A stretch of DNA of 64,000 nucleotides from Bog-473 sp963787485. GTDB lineage: Bacteria; Actinomycetota; Acidimicrobiia; Acidimicrobiales; RAAP-2. This document shows positions 44,263 through 53,274 of this stretch, piece after piece. Under the pieces are notes generated by a model. That model saw only the letters and a program-made list of their open reading frames with translations. It did not search any database and was not told the DNA's origin. Positions within the stretch are counted from its first letter, which is position 1; each line of letters begins with the position of its first letter. Both the position numbers and the translations under genes were made by a program. The DNA lies in the NCBI GenBank assembly GCA_963787485.1, contig CAWBDF010000007.1, positions 124,001 through 188,000 of the forward strand, in the 5' to 3' direction.

Positions 44263-44562
44263 ATGGCTCTCATGTGGAACCGGACCGTCGACTGGGACGC
44301 GGACGACTGGCGACGCTCGGCCGCCTGCCGGAACACCGAACCCGACCTGTTCTTCCCGGTGGGCACGACGGGTCCCGCCATCGACCAGATCGAAGCCGCC
44401 AAGCGGGTCTGTCGGTCGTGCGACGCGCTCGAGCCCTGTCTCGATTTCGCCCTGGCCACCAACCAGGAGTCGGGCGTCTGGGGAGGCACCTCCGAGGAGG
44501 AGCGTCGAAAGCTCCGCAAGGCGTGGCTGGCCGCACGACGCTCGCAGCGCGTCGCGTTCTGA
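44263..44562 (+). CDS. WhiB family transcriptional regulator
   Basis: A 99-residue actinobacterial iron-sulfur regulator. The four cluster cysteines are C22, C50, C53 and C59 (SAACRNTEPDLFF ... VCRSCDALEPC), and the GVWGG turn plus SEEERRKLRKAW basic segment complete the family pattern. WhiB proteins usually bind the main sigma factor and sense oxygen, nitric oxide or redox state. It has a proper ribosome site (GGTGGAGG) and a leader. Which WhiB subgroup it belongs to is not clear by eye. It ends 21 bp from the convergent histidine kinase stop. Confidence 0.95.
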   Translation: MALMWNRTVDWDADDWRRSAACRNTEPDLFFPVGTTGPAIDQIEAAKRVCRSCDALEPCLDFALATNQESGVWGGTSEEERRKLRKAWLAARRSQRVAF

Positions 44563-44583
44563 CCCTCCTCACCGCGGCGCCCG

Positions 44584-46179
44584 TCACCGGGGCGCCCGCA
44601 CGGGCACCGAGATCGACACCCTCGTCCCACCACCGTCGGCCGCGGCGACGGACTCCATGGAGATCGTCCCCTCCAGCTGGCTGACCACCAGGTCCCGGAC
44701 GATCGAGAGCCCCAGGCTCGTCGAGCGCTCGATGTCGAATCCCTCGGGCAGCCCGACACCGTCGTCGCGCACCGCCACCCCGAGCGCAGTGTCCGTGCTC
44801 GAGAGGACTAGGTCGACGTGGCCAACCGGCGCCGCTCGGCGGTCACCCGGCCGTTTTTCCCCGCCCGAGCCGCTCCCGGCGTCGGCTCCCACCGGGTTAT
44901 CCGGGTCGAAGGCGTGCTCCACTGCGTTCTGGAGCAGCTCGGCCACGGTGACGGCCAGGGGCGTCGCCACGTCGGCGGCCACCTCGCCCAGGTCACCGTG
45001 CACCGAGATCACCACCGGCTGTGCCGAGACCACCGAGTCCTCGGCCATCTGCACCAGCGAGCCGACGATCTCGGCGAAAGGGACCTGTTCGCTGGGGTCG
45101 CGCGAGAGGATCTCGTGCACCAGGGCGATGGAGCGCACCCGGCGTTCGGCTTCGTGCAGGGCCACGCGGGCGGCGCGGTCTCCGACTCGTCTCGCCTGCA
45201 GGCGCAGCAGCGACGAGATCGTCTGCAAGTTGTTCTTGACGCGATGGTGGACCTCGCGGATGGCGGCGTCCTTGGAGAGCAGGAGCCGGTCCAGGCGGCG
45301 CACGTCGGTCACGTCACGCAGCAGGATCATCGCCCCGGTGACCACCCCGCGAGACAGGAGCGGGACGCAGTGGACGAGCACGATGACGTCGGGTCGCCGC
45401 TCGACCTCCTCGACCACGGGCCGGCCCGTGGCCAAGGCCCACTCAACCGCCGTCTCTTCGATGTCGAGGTCGGAGAAGCGGCGCCCTTCGGGCGGCGCGT
45501 AGATCCCCATCCGGTGGAAGGCGTTGAGCGCGTTGGGTGACGCAAACTCGACCCGGCCGTCGGCGTCGACCACGACGGCCCCGTCGCCCACCCGCGGCGC
45601 CTCCTCGGTCCCCACGTCCTCGTCGGGGAACGGGAACGCCGACTGGGCCACCATGTCGGCCAGCCGCTCGAATACGTCGAGGTAGGTCCGCTCGTACATG
45701 GAGGTCGGCCCCTTCAGGGGAGCCAGCGAGATGCGCAGAAGCACCGCGATGATGCGGCCGCCGAAACGGACCGGGATGTTCTCCACCGGGACCTGCTCGC
45801 TCAGGATCGGGTGGTGGATGCTGCCCCGGATGATCTCGCCGGAGTGGAGGCTCTGGGCGACCAGCGCCCACTGCGACTCGTTGACGGTCTGGCCCACCAG
45901 GTCCTGGTCAACCAACGTCGGGCGGTTGTTCGGACGCATCTGTCCCAGGACCACGAGCTCGGGGTCCGGGACCTCTTCGGAGGTCTCCCCCTCACCGTTC
46001 CGATCGCGCTCCCCCTCGGCGGCGACGTACGCGTCGACGTGCACGGGCACCAGCAACAGCAGGTCGGAAAAGGACAGGTCCGCCAACACGCTCCAGCTCC
46101 CCAGAAGTCGCTGGAGGTGCTCGAGCTCGTCGGGCTTGAGGTCGGTATGGCTCTCGGCGAGCTCGGCCGGCGTGGGCAT
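44584..46179 (-). CDS. PdtaS-like sensor histidine kinase (HisKA_2)
   Basis: A 531-residue soluble kinase. An N-terminal GAF-like domain (about 1-150, with DQDLVGQTVNESQWALVAQS) is followed by a PAS domain near 170-290, then the HisKA_2 dimerisation motif REVHHRVKNNLQTISSLL with phosphoacceptor His311, and a HATPase_c domain with LLQNAVEHAF, DDGVGLPEGF and STSLGLSIVRDLV. This matches the actinobacterial PdtaS class, whose partner is an ANTAR RNA-binding response regulator; no such gene is in this window. ATG 46179 has AGGAGG five bases upstream and shares a base with the PHP gene stop. Confidence 0.9.
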   Translation of the reverse strand: MPTPAELAESHTDLKPDELEHLQRLLGSWSVLADLSFSDLLLLVPVHVDAYVAAEGERDRNGEGETSEEVPDPELVVLGQMRPNNRPTLVDQDLVGQTVNESQWALVAQSLHSGEIIRGSIHHPILSEQVPVENIPVRFGGRIIAVLLRISLAPLKGPTSMYERTYLDVFERLADMVAQSAFPFPDEDVGTEEAPRVGDGAVVVDADGRVEFASPNALNAFHRMGIYAPPEGRRFSDLDIEETAVEWALATGRPVVEEVERRPDVIVLVHCVPLLSRGVVTGAMILLRDVTDVRRLDRLLLSKDAAIREVHHRVKNNLQTISSLLRLQARRVGDRAARVALHEAERRVRSIALVHEILSRDPSEQVPFAEIVGSLVQMAEDSVVSAQPVVISVHGDLGEVAADVATPLAVTVAELLQNAVEHAFDPDNPVGADAGSGSGGEKRPGDRRAAPVGHVDLVLSSTDTALGVAVRDDGVGLPEGFDIERSTSLGLSIVRDLVVSQLEGTISMESVAAADGGGTRVSISVPVRAPR

Positions 46180-47075
46180 CAGGCCTCCTGGGCGTCCCGC
46201 GCCAGCGACACGGGCACCGCGTGAGGTCGGCGACCACGGTAGCCCTGCAGAGTGTCGACCCCGGCCGACCCGAGCAGGGCGCGCAAGTCCTCGGCGCGGT
46301 GCGCTACGTGGTCGAGGCGGTGAGCGTCCGACGCAGTGGTGAGCGGGACCCGGCGAGAGACGAAGCGCTCCAGGAGGCCGAACGCCGGGTACTGCTCGCC
46401 GGCGGGCTTGCGCCATCCGGCCGAGGACAGCTCGGCCGCCATACCCGACCGGGCCGCCGCCTCGGCGATGCGGTCCCACCACTCGGCCGGCGCATCGGGG
46501 ACGTGCCCGGCCACCTTCACCAGGTCCGGGTGGGCCAGCACGTCGCAGACTCCGGACGCCGCCAGCTCCTCCATGGCCGTCGTGTAGGCCTCCCAACACG
46601 CATCGACCTCACGGGCGGACCACTCGGCCATGGACGCCGGGTCGTCGAGGTCGTCGAAGCGCCACGCCCCGACCCAGTGCACCGAGCCGAGCAGCACGTC
46701 AAAGGGGTAGCCCGACAGGAGCTCGGCCACCTGGTCCATCTGGCCCGCGTAGTAGTCGACCTCGAGCCCGACCACCACCGGGAGCCCAGCTTCTTGGGCC
46801 GCCACGGCGCACTCCACGTAGGCATCGAGGTCGGCGGTGGCGTGGAAGCTCCAGTAGTCGGCCATGGAGGTGGCCAACGGCGCCGGAACCCGCTCGTCAT
46901 TCCAGAAGCCGCCGAGCAGCGCGTCGGCCTGGCGAAATCGGAACAGGTGCTCGGTGAGCGCCAGCTCGGTCACGCCGGCCTCCTGGGCGCGCCCGCAGTA
47001 CTCGGCCAGCTGCTCCATGCGCAGAGGGGTGTCGCCGCGGTCGTGCGGCCACAGGTGGAGGTGGTAGTCGAGCAC
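46179..47075 (-). CDS. PHP domain protein (histidinol phosphatase-like)
   Basis: A 298-residue PHP-fold metallophosphoesterase. DYHLHLWPHD (residues 3-12) supplies the first metal histidines, LALTEHLFRF another, GLEVDYYAG the Glu/Asp, GSVHWVGAW and LAHPDLVK further histidines, and ASDAHRLDHV the last Asp-His. This is the histidinol-phosphate phosphatase HisK-type pattern, but a role in histidine synthesis is not supported by neighbours. The stop overlaps the kinase gene start by one base, so the two are co-translated. Confidence 0.87.
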   Translation of the reverse strand: MLDYHLHLWPHDRGDTPLRMEQLAEYCGRAQEAGVTELALTEHLFRFRQADALLGGFWNDERVPAPLATSMADYWSFHATADLDAYVECAVAAQEAGLPVVVGLEVDYYAGQMDQVAELLSGYPFDVLLGSVHWVGAWRFDDLDDPASMAEWSAREVDACWEAYTTAMEELAASGVCDVLAHPDLVKVAGHVPDAPAEWWDRIAEAAARSGMAAELSSAGWRKPAGEQYPAFGLLERFVSRRVPLTTASDAHRLDHVAHRAEDLRALLGSAGVDTLQGYRGRRPHAVPVSLARDAQEA

Positions 47076-47093
47076 CTGTCCATCCGCTCCCTG

Positions 47094-47741
47094 TCAGGTG
47101 GCCCGTCGGATCAACGTCACGCCGTCACGGATCGTGGTGAGCACGCAGACGACGCGCGGGTCGCGCACCACCTTGTCGTTGAAGGCGCGCACGGCGCGGG
47201 CACTCTCGTCGGGCTGCTGCTCGGAGATGAGGACACCGCCCGACTGCAAGGTGTTGTCGACGACGATCAGCCCGTGCTCGGCCAGCTTGGGGAGCACCGC
47301 CTCGTAGTAGGCGTCGTAGGACACTTTGTCGGCGTCAATGAAGACCAGGTCGAAGGGACCCTGCAGCTCCTCGAGCGTACGCAGCGCCGGCCCCTCAATC
47401 ACGCTGATGAGGCTCTCGAGACCGGCGTCCACGATGTTGCCTCGGGCCACGGTGGCGTGGTGGGGGTCCACCTCGAGCGAGACGATGGAGCCGCCTTTGG
47501 GCAACCCCGCCGCCATGGCGATGGCCGAGTAGCCGGTGAAGGTCCCGATCTCGAGGACGCGGGTGGCCTGGGTGGCGAAGACGAGCAGTTCCAGGAAGCG
47601 GCCCTCCTGTCGGCCCACCATCATCCGGTAGGCGGCGAATTCCTCCCGGGTCGAGGCGTCCACCGCGGCCAGATGCCCCGGAGGTGCCGTGGTGTGCGCC
47701 TCGGCGTACTCGAGCACCTCGGGATCGATCAGCTGGGCCAT
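47094..47741 (-). CDS. Class I SAM-dependent O-methyltransferase
   Basis: A 215-residue O-methyltransferase of the caffeoyl-CoA / catechol type. The SAM motif is VLEIGTFTGYSAIAMA (about 64-79), followed by EVDPHHATVARGNI, and the metal-binding region is LVFIDADKVSYDAYYE then GLIVVDNTLQSGGVL. It methylates a catechol-like hydroxyl using a divalent metal. ATG 47741 is used; a GTG two codons upstream is equally possible. It is 18 bp upstream of the PHP gene. Confidence 0.88.
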   Translation of the reverse strand: MAQLIDPEVLEYAEAHTTAPPGHLAAVDASTREEFAAYRMMVGRQEGRFLELLVFATQATRVLEIGTFTGYSAIAMAAGLPKGGSIVSLEVDPHHATVARGNIVDAGLESLISVIEGPALRTLEELQGPFDLVFIDADKVSYDAYYEAVLPKLAEHGLIVVDNTLQSGGVLISEQQPDESARAVRAFNDKVVRDPRVVCVLTTIRDGVTLIRRAT

Positions 47742-47766
47742 GGTCACGATGGTACGCCGCCCAGAC

Positions 47767-48945
47767 CTACCCCCAGACCTGGGCGCCGAGCCGGAGCAAC
47801 CCACCGACGTCGTCGATGTCGGCCTCGTAGAAGGGCACCGTCACCAGTACGTCGGGCGCGCCCCTGAGCTCCGCCTGTTGTTCCGCCTCTCGCCGGGCGA
47901 CCACCGCGAAGTTCAAGAAGCTCTCGGCGACCTCGGCGATCACCCGGGCCGCGGTCGCCGGGTCGTCGGTCAGGCCCTCGGCCAACTCGCCGGCGCGGCG
48001 CTCCATCGACTGGGCCACCTTGTCGGCGGCGGGGTCGCGCAGGTACGCCGGCAGCACCTTGTTGAGCACGACAGCCCCGAGATGCAACTCGCGCGCCATG
48101 AGCTCGGCCGAGAAGAACTCAGCCTCACGCATGGGCGTGGCCTCGAGGGTGGAGACCACCATGAACGTGGTGCGCCGGTCCGAGAGCAGGCGGCTCACTG
48201 CCTCGGCGCGCTCGACGAAGCCGTGGTACATCGACTGGAACAGGATGAAGAACTCGGCAATGTCGGCCAGGAACTGGGTGCCCAGGATCCGGTCCGCCAC
48301 CTGGTAAAAGGGGCGCGAGGCGAGGTTCACCAACCGGGAGCGGTAGGGGACGATCAGCCAGCGCAACAGCCGCGAGGAGAAGAACTCGGCCATGCGCTGG
48401 GGCGCATCGAGAAAGTCGAGCGCGTTGCGCGTCGGAGGTGTGTCGACGACGATCAGGTCGTAGGTGCCGGCCGAGTGGATCTCGTAGAGCCGCTCCATGG
48501 CGATGTAGTCGTGCGACTGCACGAAGCGGCTGGAGATGTTCTGGTACAAGGGGTTGGCCAAAATGGCCTCCCGCGTCGCGGCATCCGGAGCGTGGGTCCC
48601 GACGAGGTCGTCCCAGCTCTGCTTGGTGTCGAGCATGGCGGCCCACAGCTCGCCCCTCGGGGAGGTCGCCGCCTCGGCGAAGACCTCGTCGGGGATGCGG
48701 ACCTCGTCGTTCCCGATTCCCTTCAACCCCAGCGCGTCAGCGAGTCGGCGCGCCGGGTCGACGGTCAGCACCAGGACACGCCCGCCCTGCTCCACGACCG
48801 CGGTGGCCGCCAGGGCCGCGGCCGTGGTCGTCTTGCCCACACCACCGGGCCCGCACGCGATGACGATGTCCTTGGCCGCCAGCAGCTGGCCCACGGTCTT
48901 GGCCGGCGGGCCGCCCACCGCGGTCACCGGTGAGCCCCGCTCCAC
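47767..48945 (-). CDS. ArsA/Get3-like ATPase, subunit with non-standard Walker A
   Basis: A 392-residue member of the anion-transporting ATPase family. The P-loop is CGPGGVGKTTT (31-41), which lacks the leading signature lysine of the deviant Walker A (GKGGVGKT). The A-loop/switch region LTVDPARRLADAL and VVDTPPTRNALDFL are typical. It pairs with the ATPase gene at 48962, as in the actinobacterial ArsA-like couple (Rv3679/Rv3680 of Mycobacterium). No arsenic gene is near; a role in handling membrane-destined cargo or metabolites is likely but not shown. Start GTG 48945 or an in-frame GTG at 48927. Confidence 0.87.
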   Translation of the reverse strand: MERGSPVTAVGGPPAKTVGQLLAAKDIVIACGPGGVGKTTTAAALAATAVVEQGGRVLVLTVDPARRLADALGLKGIGNDEVRIPDEVFAEAATSPRGELWAAMLDTKQSWDDLVGTHAPDAATREAILANPLYQNISSRFVQSHDYIAMERLYEIHSAGTYDLIVVDTPPTRNALDFLDAPQRMAEFFSSRLLRWLIVPYRSRLVNLASRPFYQVADRILGTQFLADIAEFFILFQSMYHGFVERAEAVSRLLSDRRTTFMVVSTLEATPMREAEFFSAELMARELHLGAVVLNKVLPAYLRDPAADKVAQSMERRAGELAEGLTDDPATAARVIAEVAESFLNFAVVARREAEQQAELRGAPDVLVTVPFYEADIDDVGGLLRLGAQVWG

Positions 48946-48961
48946 GGCCGGCTCGGCTCAC

Positions 48962-49927
48962 TCACAGGCCCAGCTCCTCGCCCAGCGCCCGTGCCACCTG
49001 ACGTGTCGTTCGCGCTCCGAAGCTGCGGGCGAACAGGTACGGCACGAGCAGCACGGGAACGTCGCTCCCCAGCGCGGCCGCCAGACGCTGCAGGTGCGCC
49101 GAGCGGGTGCGCCGGAGCGTGACGGCCAACCGGGCGGCCTCGAGCACCGGTGCCACGTCCGCTCCGGCGCGGGCCGAGAGCTCGCGCTCGGCCGGGGGCG
49201 ATCGCAGTTGCTCGAAGACCTCCTCCTCGCGCTGCCCGAAGAGCTCGGGCAGCACCCGGTTGACCACCACTGCCGCCATGCGCACCGTGGTCTCCTCCCG
49301 CACCCGCCGGTCGAGCTCAATGGTTTCGCTGACCGGCATCTCCTCGGGGGTGCACACGGCGACCAGGCCGGTCTGGCGCGGGTCCGACAGGATGTGGAGC
49401 ATCCAGTCGGTCTGGCTGCGGATCAGGCCGACCTTCACCAGGTCGTTGATGGCCTGCGGCGCGGCCAGCTGGCCGATGACGTGGCCGCTGGCCGGGGCGT
49501 CCACGACGACGAGGTCGTAGTGGCGCTCCCGGACCTCCCAGCAGAGCTTGCCCACGGTCAGGATCTCCCGGACGCCTGGAGCGGCCGTGGCCACGAAGTC
49601 GAAGGCCTTGGCCAGCGGCCCGACCCGCCCCATCACGGGGATGCGCAGGTGCAACTTGAGGTACTCGCGCAACGACGCCTCGGTGTCCATCGACATGGAC
49701 CAGATGCCTGCAGCCACCTCGCGCGGCGTGAAGTCGGTGGGCGGCGCCTCGAAGAGCGCGGCCACGTCTCCCTTGGCGTCGACCTCGCACACCAGGACGC
49801 GCCGGCCATGCTCGGCGGCGAGCTGGGCCAGGCCGGCCGTCGCCGTCGTCTTGCCCACGCCACCTTTGCCGGTGACGAACACCAGCCGCAGGTCGAGTAG
49901 GCCGGCGGGCACGTTCACCCCCGGCAC
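48962..49927 (-). CDS. ArsA/Get3-like ATPase, subunit with canonical deviant Walker A
   Basis: A 321-residue ATPase with VTGKGGVGKTTAT (18-30), including the signature lysine K21, followed by LVCEVDAKGDVAALF, and LVVVDAPASGHVIGQLAAP (switch II). It is the upstream partner of the gene at 47767 with 16 bp between. The pair most likely forms an asymmetric dimer in which this subunit has the full catalytic loop. Several in-frame GTG codons (49927, 49918, 49912) could start it. It is preceded by the DUF3107 gene. Confidence 0.88.
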   Translation of the reverse strand: MPGVNVPAGLLDLRLVFVTGKGGVGKTTATAGLAQLAAEHGRRVLVCEVDAKGDVAALFEAPPTDFTPREVAAGIWSMSMDTEASLREYLKLHLRIPVMGRVGPLAKAFDFVATAAPGVREILTVGKLCWEVRERHYDLVVVDAPASGHVIGQLAAPQAINDLVKVGLIRSQTDWMLHILSDPRQTGLVAVCTPEEMPVSETIELDRRVREETTVRMAAVVVNRVLPELFGQREEEVFEQLRSPPAERELSARAGADVAPVLEAARLAVTLRRTRSAHLQRLAAALGSDVPVLLVPYLFARSFGARTTRQVARALGEELGL

Positions 49928-49952
49928 GCCGGACCAGCGGCCACGGCGGACC

Positions 49953-50189
49953 TCAGGGTGCGCCGAACCCGACCCGGCGCTCCCCCGACGGCGCCCCGAC
50001 CTCCACGTAGGCCACCTTGACGACGGGAACGCCGACGCGCCGGCCCTTGCGATCGGTCAACCAGAGGACCCCGTCACCGGTCTTGAGCAGCTTCTCTATG
50101 TCGGCCACCACCGTGTCGCGGTCCGCGTCGTCAGGCATCTCCACCTCGAGCTCCTTGGGCGTGTGGGTGATGCCGATACGCACGTCCAC
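49953..50189 (-). CDS. DUF3107 family protein
   Basis: A 78-residue actinobacterial protein. The family pattern is clear: VRIGITHTPKELEVEMP at the start and GRRVGVPVVKVAYVEVG in the second half. It is a small cytoplasmic beta-rich protein of unknown function. GTG 50189 has AGAGGAG nine bases upstream. It lies 25 bp before the ArsA-like ATPase pair and probably shares their transcript. The opposite strand carries the dGTPase gene, divergent, about 100 bp away. Confidence 0.82.
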   Translation of the reverse strand: MDVRIGITHTPKELEVEMPDDADRDTVVADIEKLLKTGDGVLWLTDRKGRRVGVPVVKVAYVEVGAPSGERRVGFGAP

Positions 50190-50291
50190 CTGGTTCCGCT
50201 CCTCTCACGACCGTCCACGGCCATCGGGCCCACGACCTCGGCCCTTCCACTTGCGCCAAGGACGTTACAACGACGAGGCAGACTGCACGGC

Positions 50292-51542
50292 ATGCGAACG
50301 GCACGGATGGCTCGCTGGGCGGCCACGATGGCCGGCTACTCGGGCCCCGTCCGCCTGGCCCACGTCGATTCCCACGCGCGAATGGGGCCCGGGCCGATCC
50401 CTGGCCCAGCCATGGCCGGTTCCCCACCTCCGCCTCCCCGCTCGACCGACGAGCCCGACGAGCACGCCGAGCACTCGAACCGGGCCGCCGACGCCGCTCG
50501 GCCGTTCGCCTGGGGTGAGCCGTTCGGACGCGAGGCACGACAGGAGCTCGAGGACGCGCTGCTGGCACCGGGGGCGACGCGGGCTCGGGGGGCCGGCGTG
50601 CGGGCCCGAATCGAGGAGCCCGACGGCTGGCGCACCTGCTTCGAGCGCGACCGCGACCGCATCCTCCACGCCACCGCCTTCCGACGGCTGGCCGGCAAGA
50701 CACAGGTGTTCGTCTTCCCCCAGGACCACCAACGGACCCGCCTCACCCACGCCCTCGAGGTGACGCAGGTGGCCACGGCCATCGCGCGTTCGTGCCGCCT
50801 CAACGTGGCCCTCGTCGAGGCGATCGCGCTGGGCCACGACTGCGGCCACGGACCGGGTGGTCACGCCAGCGAGGACGCGCTGCACCCCTACGTGCCCGAA
50901 GGGTTCGACCACGCACCCTGGGGGGCCCACGTGTCCCTTGCCCCCCTCAACCTGTGCGCGGAGACCGTCGACGGCATCGCCAACCACAGCTGGTCGCGCC
51001 CGGCCCCCGCAACCCCCGAGGGCGAGGTGGTCAGCTGGGCCGACCGGATCGCGTACGTCTGCCACGACTGGGAGGACGCCGTGCGCGCCGGGATCGTGGC
51101 GCCCCAGCAACTCCCCGCTGCCGTGCGTGCCTCGTGCGGGGAGCGGCGCAGTGCACAGCTGGGCGCGTTCATCGACGGCGTCGTGTCGGCCACGCTGCGC
51201 ACCGGTCAGGTGGGCATGGAGGAGGGACCGGCCGAAGCCCTGGCCGCCTTCCGGGCTTGCAACTACGAACGCATCTACCTGCGCGAAGCCTCCCTGCGCC
51301 AGGGCGAGGCCGTCGTGAGCGTGCTCCGGGCGCTCGTCGAGCACTTCTCCGACCGCCCGCACCAGCTCGGCGATCCGCTCCCATCGGGCCGTTGCGCGCT
51401 GGACCTCGTCGCGGGAAGCCCCGAGGCCGTCCGTGCGGCCGTCACCCACGTGGCCGGCATGACGGACCGCTATGCCTTCGGCCAGGCGGTGGCCGTCTTG
51501 GGATGGGACCCCGCCAAGCTTCCCGCCGGCGTCCACAGCTGA
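50292..51542 (+). CDS. Deoxyguanosinetriphosphate triphosphohydrolase-like protein
   Basis: An HD-domain dNTP triphosphohydrolase, 416 residues from ATG 50292. The conserved start FERDRDRILHATAFRRLAGKTQVF precedes the metal site residues: LTHALEVTQVATAIA (first His), LGHDCGHGPGGH (HD pair) and WADRIAYVCHDWEDA (final Asp). It converts dGTP or other dNTPs to the nucleoside and triphosphate, controlling pools. The first ~75 residues are low-complexity (PPPPPRSTDEPDEHAEHS), so the true start may be a later ATG; the family fold begins near residue 80. Confidence 0.87.
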   Translation: MRTARMARWAATMAGYSGPVRLAHVDSHARMGPGPIPGPAMAGSPPPPPRSTDEPDEHAEHSNRAADAARPFAWGEPFGREARQELEDALLAPGATRARGAGVRARIEEPDGWRTCFERDRDRILHATAFRRLAGKTQVFVFPQDHQRTRLTHALEVTQVATAIARSCRLNVALVEAIALGHDCGHGPGGHASEDALHPYVPEGFDHAPWGAHVSLAPLNLCAETVDGIANHSWSRPAPATPEGEVVSWADRIAYVCHDWEDAVRAGIVAPQQLPAAVRASCGERRSAQLGAFIDGVVSATLRTGQVGMEEGPAEALAAFRACNYERIYLREASLRQGEAVVSVLRALVEHFSDRPHQLGDPLPSGRCALDLVAGSPEAVRAAVTHVAGMTDRYAFGQAVAVLGWDPAKLPAGVHS

Positions 51543-51563
51543 CCCGTCCGGACCGGCAAGCGG

Positions 51564-51617
51564 TAGAGTCTCGACCCAGCAGCGGTCGGGCGGACCGGGC
51601 CGAGGGGACCGCTGCTG
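51564..51617 (+). promoter_or_regulatory. Promoter and 11-bp leader hairpin before diguanylate cyclase gene
   Basis: TAGAGT (51564-51569) fits a -10 element. The predicted transcript starts about 51576, right at a perfect 11-base inverted repeat: CAGCAGCGGTC (51577-51587) and GACCGCTGCTG (51607-51617), with a 19-base loop. The RNA would begin with a strong hairpin 29 bases before the ATG. No T-run follows, so it is not a normal terminator. Confidence 0.5.
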
Positions 51618-51645
51618 CTCGTCGTGAGCGGCGACGAAGAAGGGG

Positions 51646-53274
51646 ATGAACGTGGCCCACTGGACGGTCGTGCTGTCCAACGTCTCCCTGGCCGAGTTCG
51701 TCCTGCTCGCGGCGCTCACCGCCTGGCAGTGGATGCGCCATCACATCCGGGGCGCCGGATGGGTCGCCCTCTCGTTCGTGGTGGTCGGTGGTCTGTCGTT
51801 GGCGCTCCAGATCGACCCCTCACTCGTGGACAACCAGAACACCGCGAAGTCGTTCGTCGCGGTCCTGCTGCTTGTGCCCTACTTCCTGTTTCGCTTCGCC
51901 GCGTCCTTCCGCCGGCCGAGCCGGCCGGTCGGCGTTCTCGCCCTCGCTCTCACGGCCGCCATGATCGGGTTCACCTTCTGGCTGGCCGACGTGCCAGCGC
52001 GCGGAACCTCCACCCCGCCACACTTCGTGGCCTACCAGATCGCCTTTCTCGCGAGCGTCGCCTTTCTGTTCGGATACGTCGTGGCACGGCTCTTGGTGTC
52101 TTCCCGCCGCGAGCCCCCGATCGCCGCCTGGCGGATGCGCCTGGTCGCCGTCGCCCTGACCGGTCTCGGGATGCCCGTGGTGGTCGCGGTGCTGAGCCTG
52201 CACGGAGCGACCGTCGAGCTGGTCACCCGGGCGCTCACGGTGGTGATGGGAATGCTCTTGTTGATGGCCCTCGTCGTGCCCTCGTTCGTCCGGGTCCTGT
52301 TGAGTCGCCGCGAGGATCCGGCGCTTCGTGCCGTCGGCGAGCTGGTGTCGGCCCGGGACTCCGAGGAGGTGGCGAACCGCCTGCTCCCCCACGTCCGTGC
52401 GCTCGTCGGCGCGTCGGAGGCTGCTCTGGTGGCGGCCGACGGCACCGTGGTGGCCCGCTCGCCGCTCTCCTTCGACCGCGACATCCGAGAGATGTGGGGC
52501 AGAGAGAGGGTCACCTACGTCGGAAGGGACAGCGTGACGGTGCGAACGACCAGCGGCGCCAGCCACGCGCTGGCCGTCAGGGTCAGCTCGTCCATGCCCT
52601 ATTTCGGCACCGAGGAGCTGCACCAGCTCGACCAGCTGGCCGACCTGGTGGGGCTGGCCATCGAACGCTGCGAGTTGGCCGAGCAGACGGCCTTCCAGGC
52701 GTCGCACGACGGGCTCACCGGACTGGCGAACCGCGGACTCTTCATGGAGCGCCTCGACGAGGCGCTGCGCCACGTGGGTCGCCGGCGAGCCTCGCTGGCC
52801 GTGCTGTTCATCGACCTCGACCGCTTCAAGATGGTGAACGATCGGGCAGACCACGCTGCGGGCGACCACGTGCTCAACGAGATGGCCGATCGCATGTTGG
52901 CCATGACCCGCGGCGTCGACGTGGTGGCCCGGTTCGGCGGCGACGAATTCGTGGCCTTCGCCGAAGTCGACCACGAGGAAGACGCGACGGACATGGCGGA
53001 ACGCATCCGGCGGGGCCTCGGGACACCCCTCGTGGTGGGGAACACCCCGCTGGTGGTCACCGCCAGCATCGGCGTCGTCGTCACCGCCGATGCGTCTCTG
53101 ACGGCGGCCGCCCTGCTGCGTGACGCCGACGACGCCATGTACGAGGCCAAACGGGCGGGGCGCAACCAGGTGGTGGTGCGCCCCGGGACGGCACGCCGGG
53201 TCGCGGACCGACGCTGGGGACTGGAGCGCACCCCGGACGCTGGGCCTCAGCGCAGGGTGAGCTCCTTGCGGTAG
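51646..53274 (+). CDS. Membrane-anchored diguanylate cyclase (GGDEF)
   Basis: A 542-residue c-di-GMP synthase. Residues 1-215 hold about seven membrane helices (for example LSFVVVGGLSLAL, LLLVPYFLFRFAA, VMGMLLLMALVVPSFV). A GAF-like domain spans about 225-350. The GGDEF domain follows, with the catalytic motif at 431-435 and an RGVD inhibitory I-site at 422-425, so product feedback is likely. No EAL domain is present. ATG 51646 has AAGGGG directly in front; GTG 51652, two codons later, has better spacing. The 3' end overlaps the Mrp gene by 28 bp tail to tail. Confidence 0.92.
   Translation: MNVAHWTVVLSNVSLAEFVLLAALTAWQWMRHHIRGAGWVALSFVVVGGLSLALQIDPSLVDNQNTAKSFVAVLLLVPYFLFRFAASFRRPSRPVGVLALALTAAMIGFTFWLADVPARGTSTPPHFVAYQIAFLASVAFLFGYVVARLLVSSRREPPIAAWRMRLVAVALTGLGMPVVVAVLSLHGATVELVTRALTVVMGMLLLMALVVPSFVRVLLSRREDPALRAVGELVSARDSEEVANRLLPHVRALVGASEAALVAADGTVVARSPLSFDRDIREMWGRERVTYVGRDSVTVRTTSGASHALAVRVSSSMPYFGTEELHQLDQLADLVGLAIERCELAEQTAFQASHDGLTGLANRGLFMERLDEALRHVGRRRASLAVLFIDLDRFKMVNDRADHAAGDHVLNEMADRMLAMTRGVDVVARFGGDEFVAFAEVDHEEDATDMAERIRRGLGTPLVVGNTPLVVTASIGVVVTADASLTAAALLRDADDAMYEAKRAGRNQVVVRPGTARRVADRRWGLERTPDAGPQRRVSSLR

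Noticed and set aside
44226..44684. A 152-residue frame overlapping whiB
   Set aside because: It is an alternative frame of whiB and of the kinase 3' end; WhiB cysteines define the true frame.
47767..49927. An arsenite efflux system from the ArsA-like ATPases
   Set aside because: No arsB, arsR or arsC genes are nearby and the pair matches the general actinobacterial ArsA-like couple.
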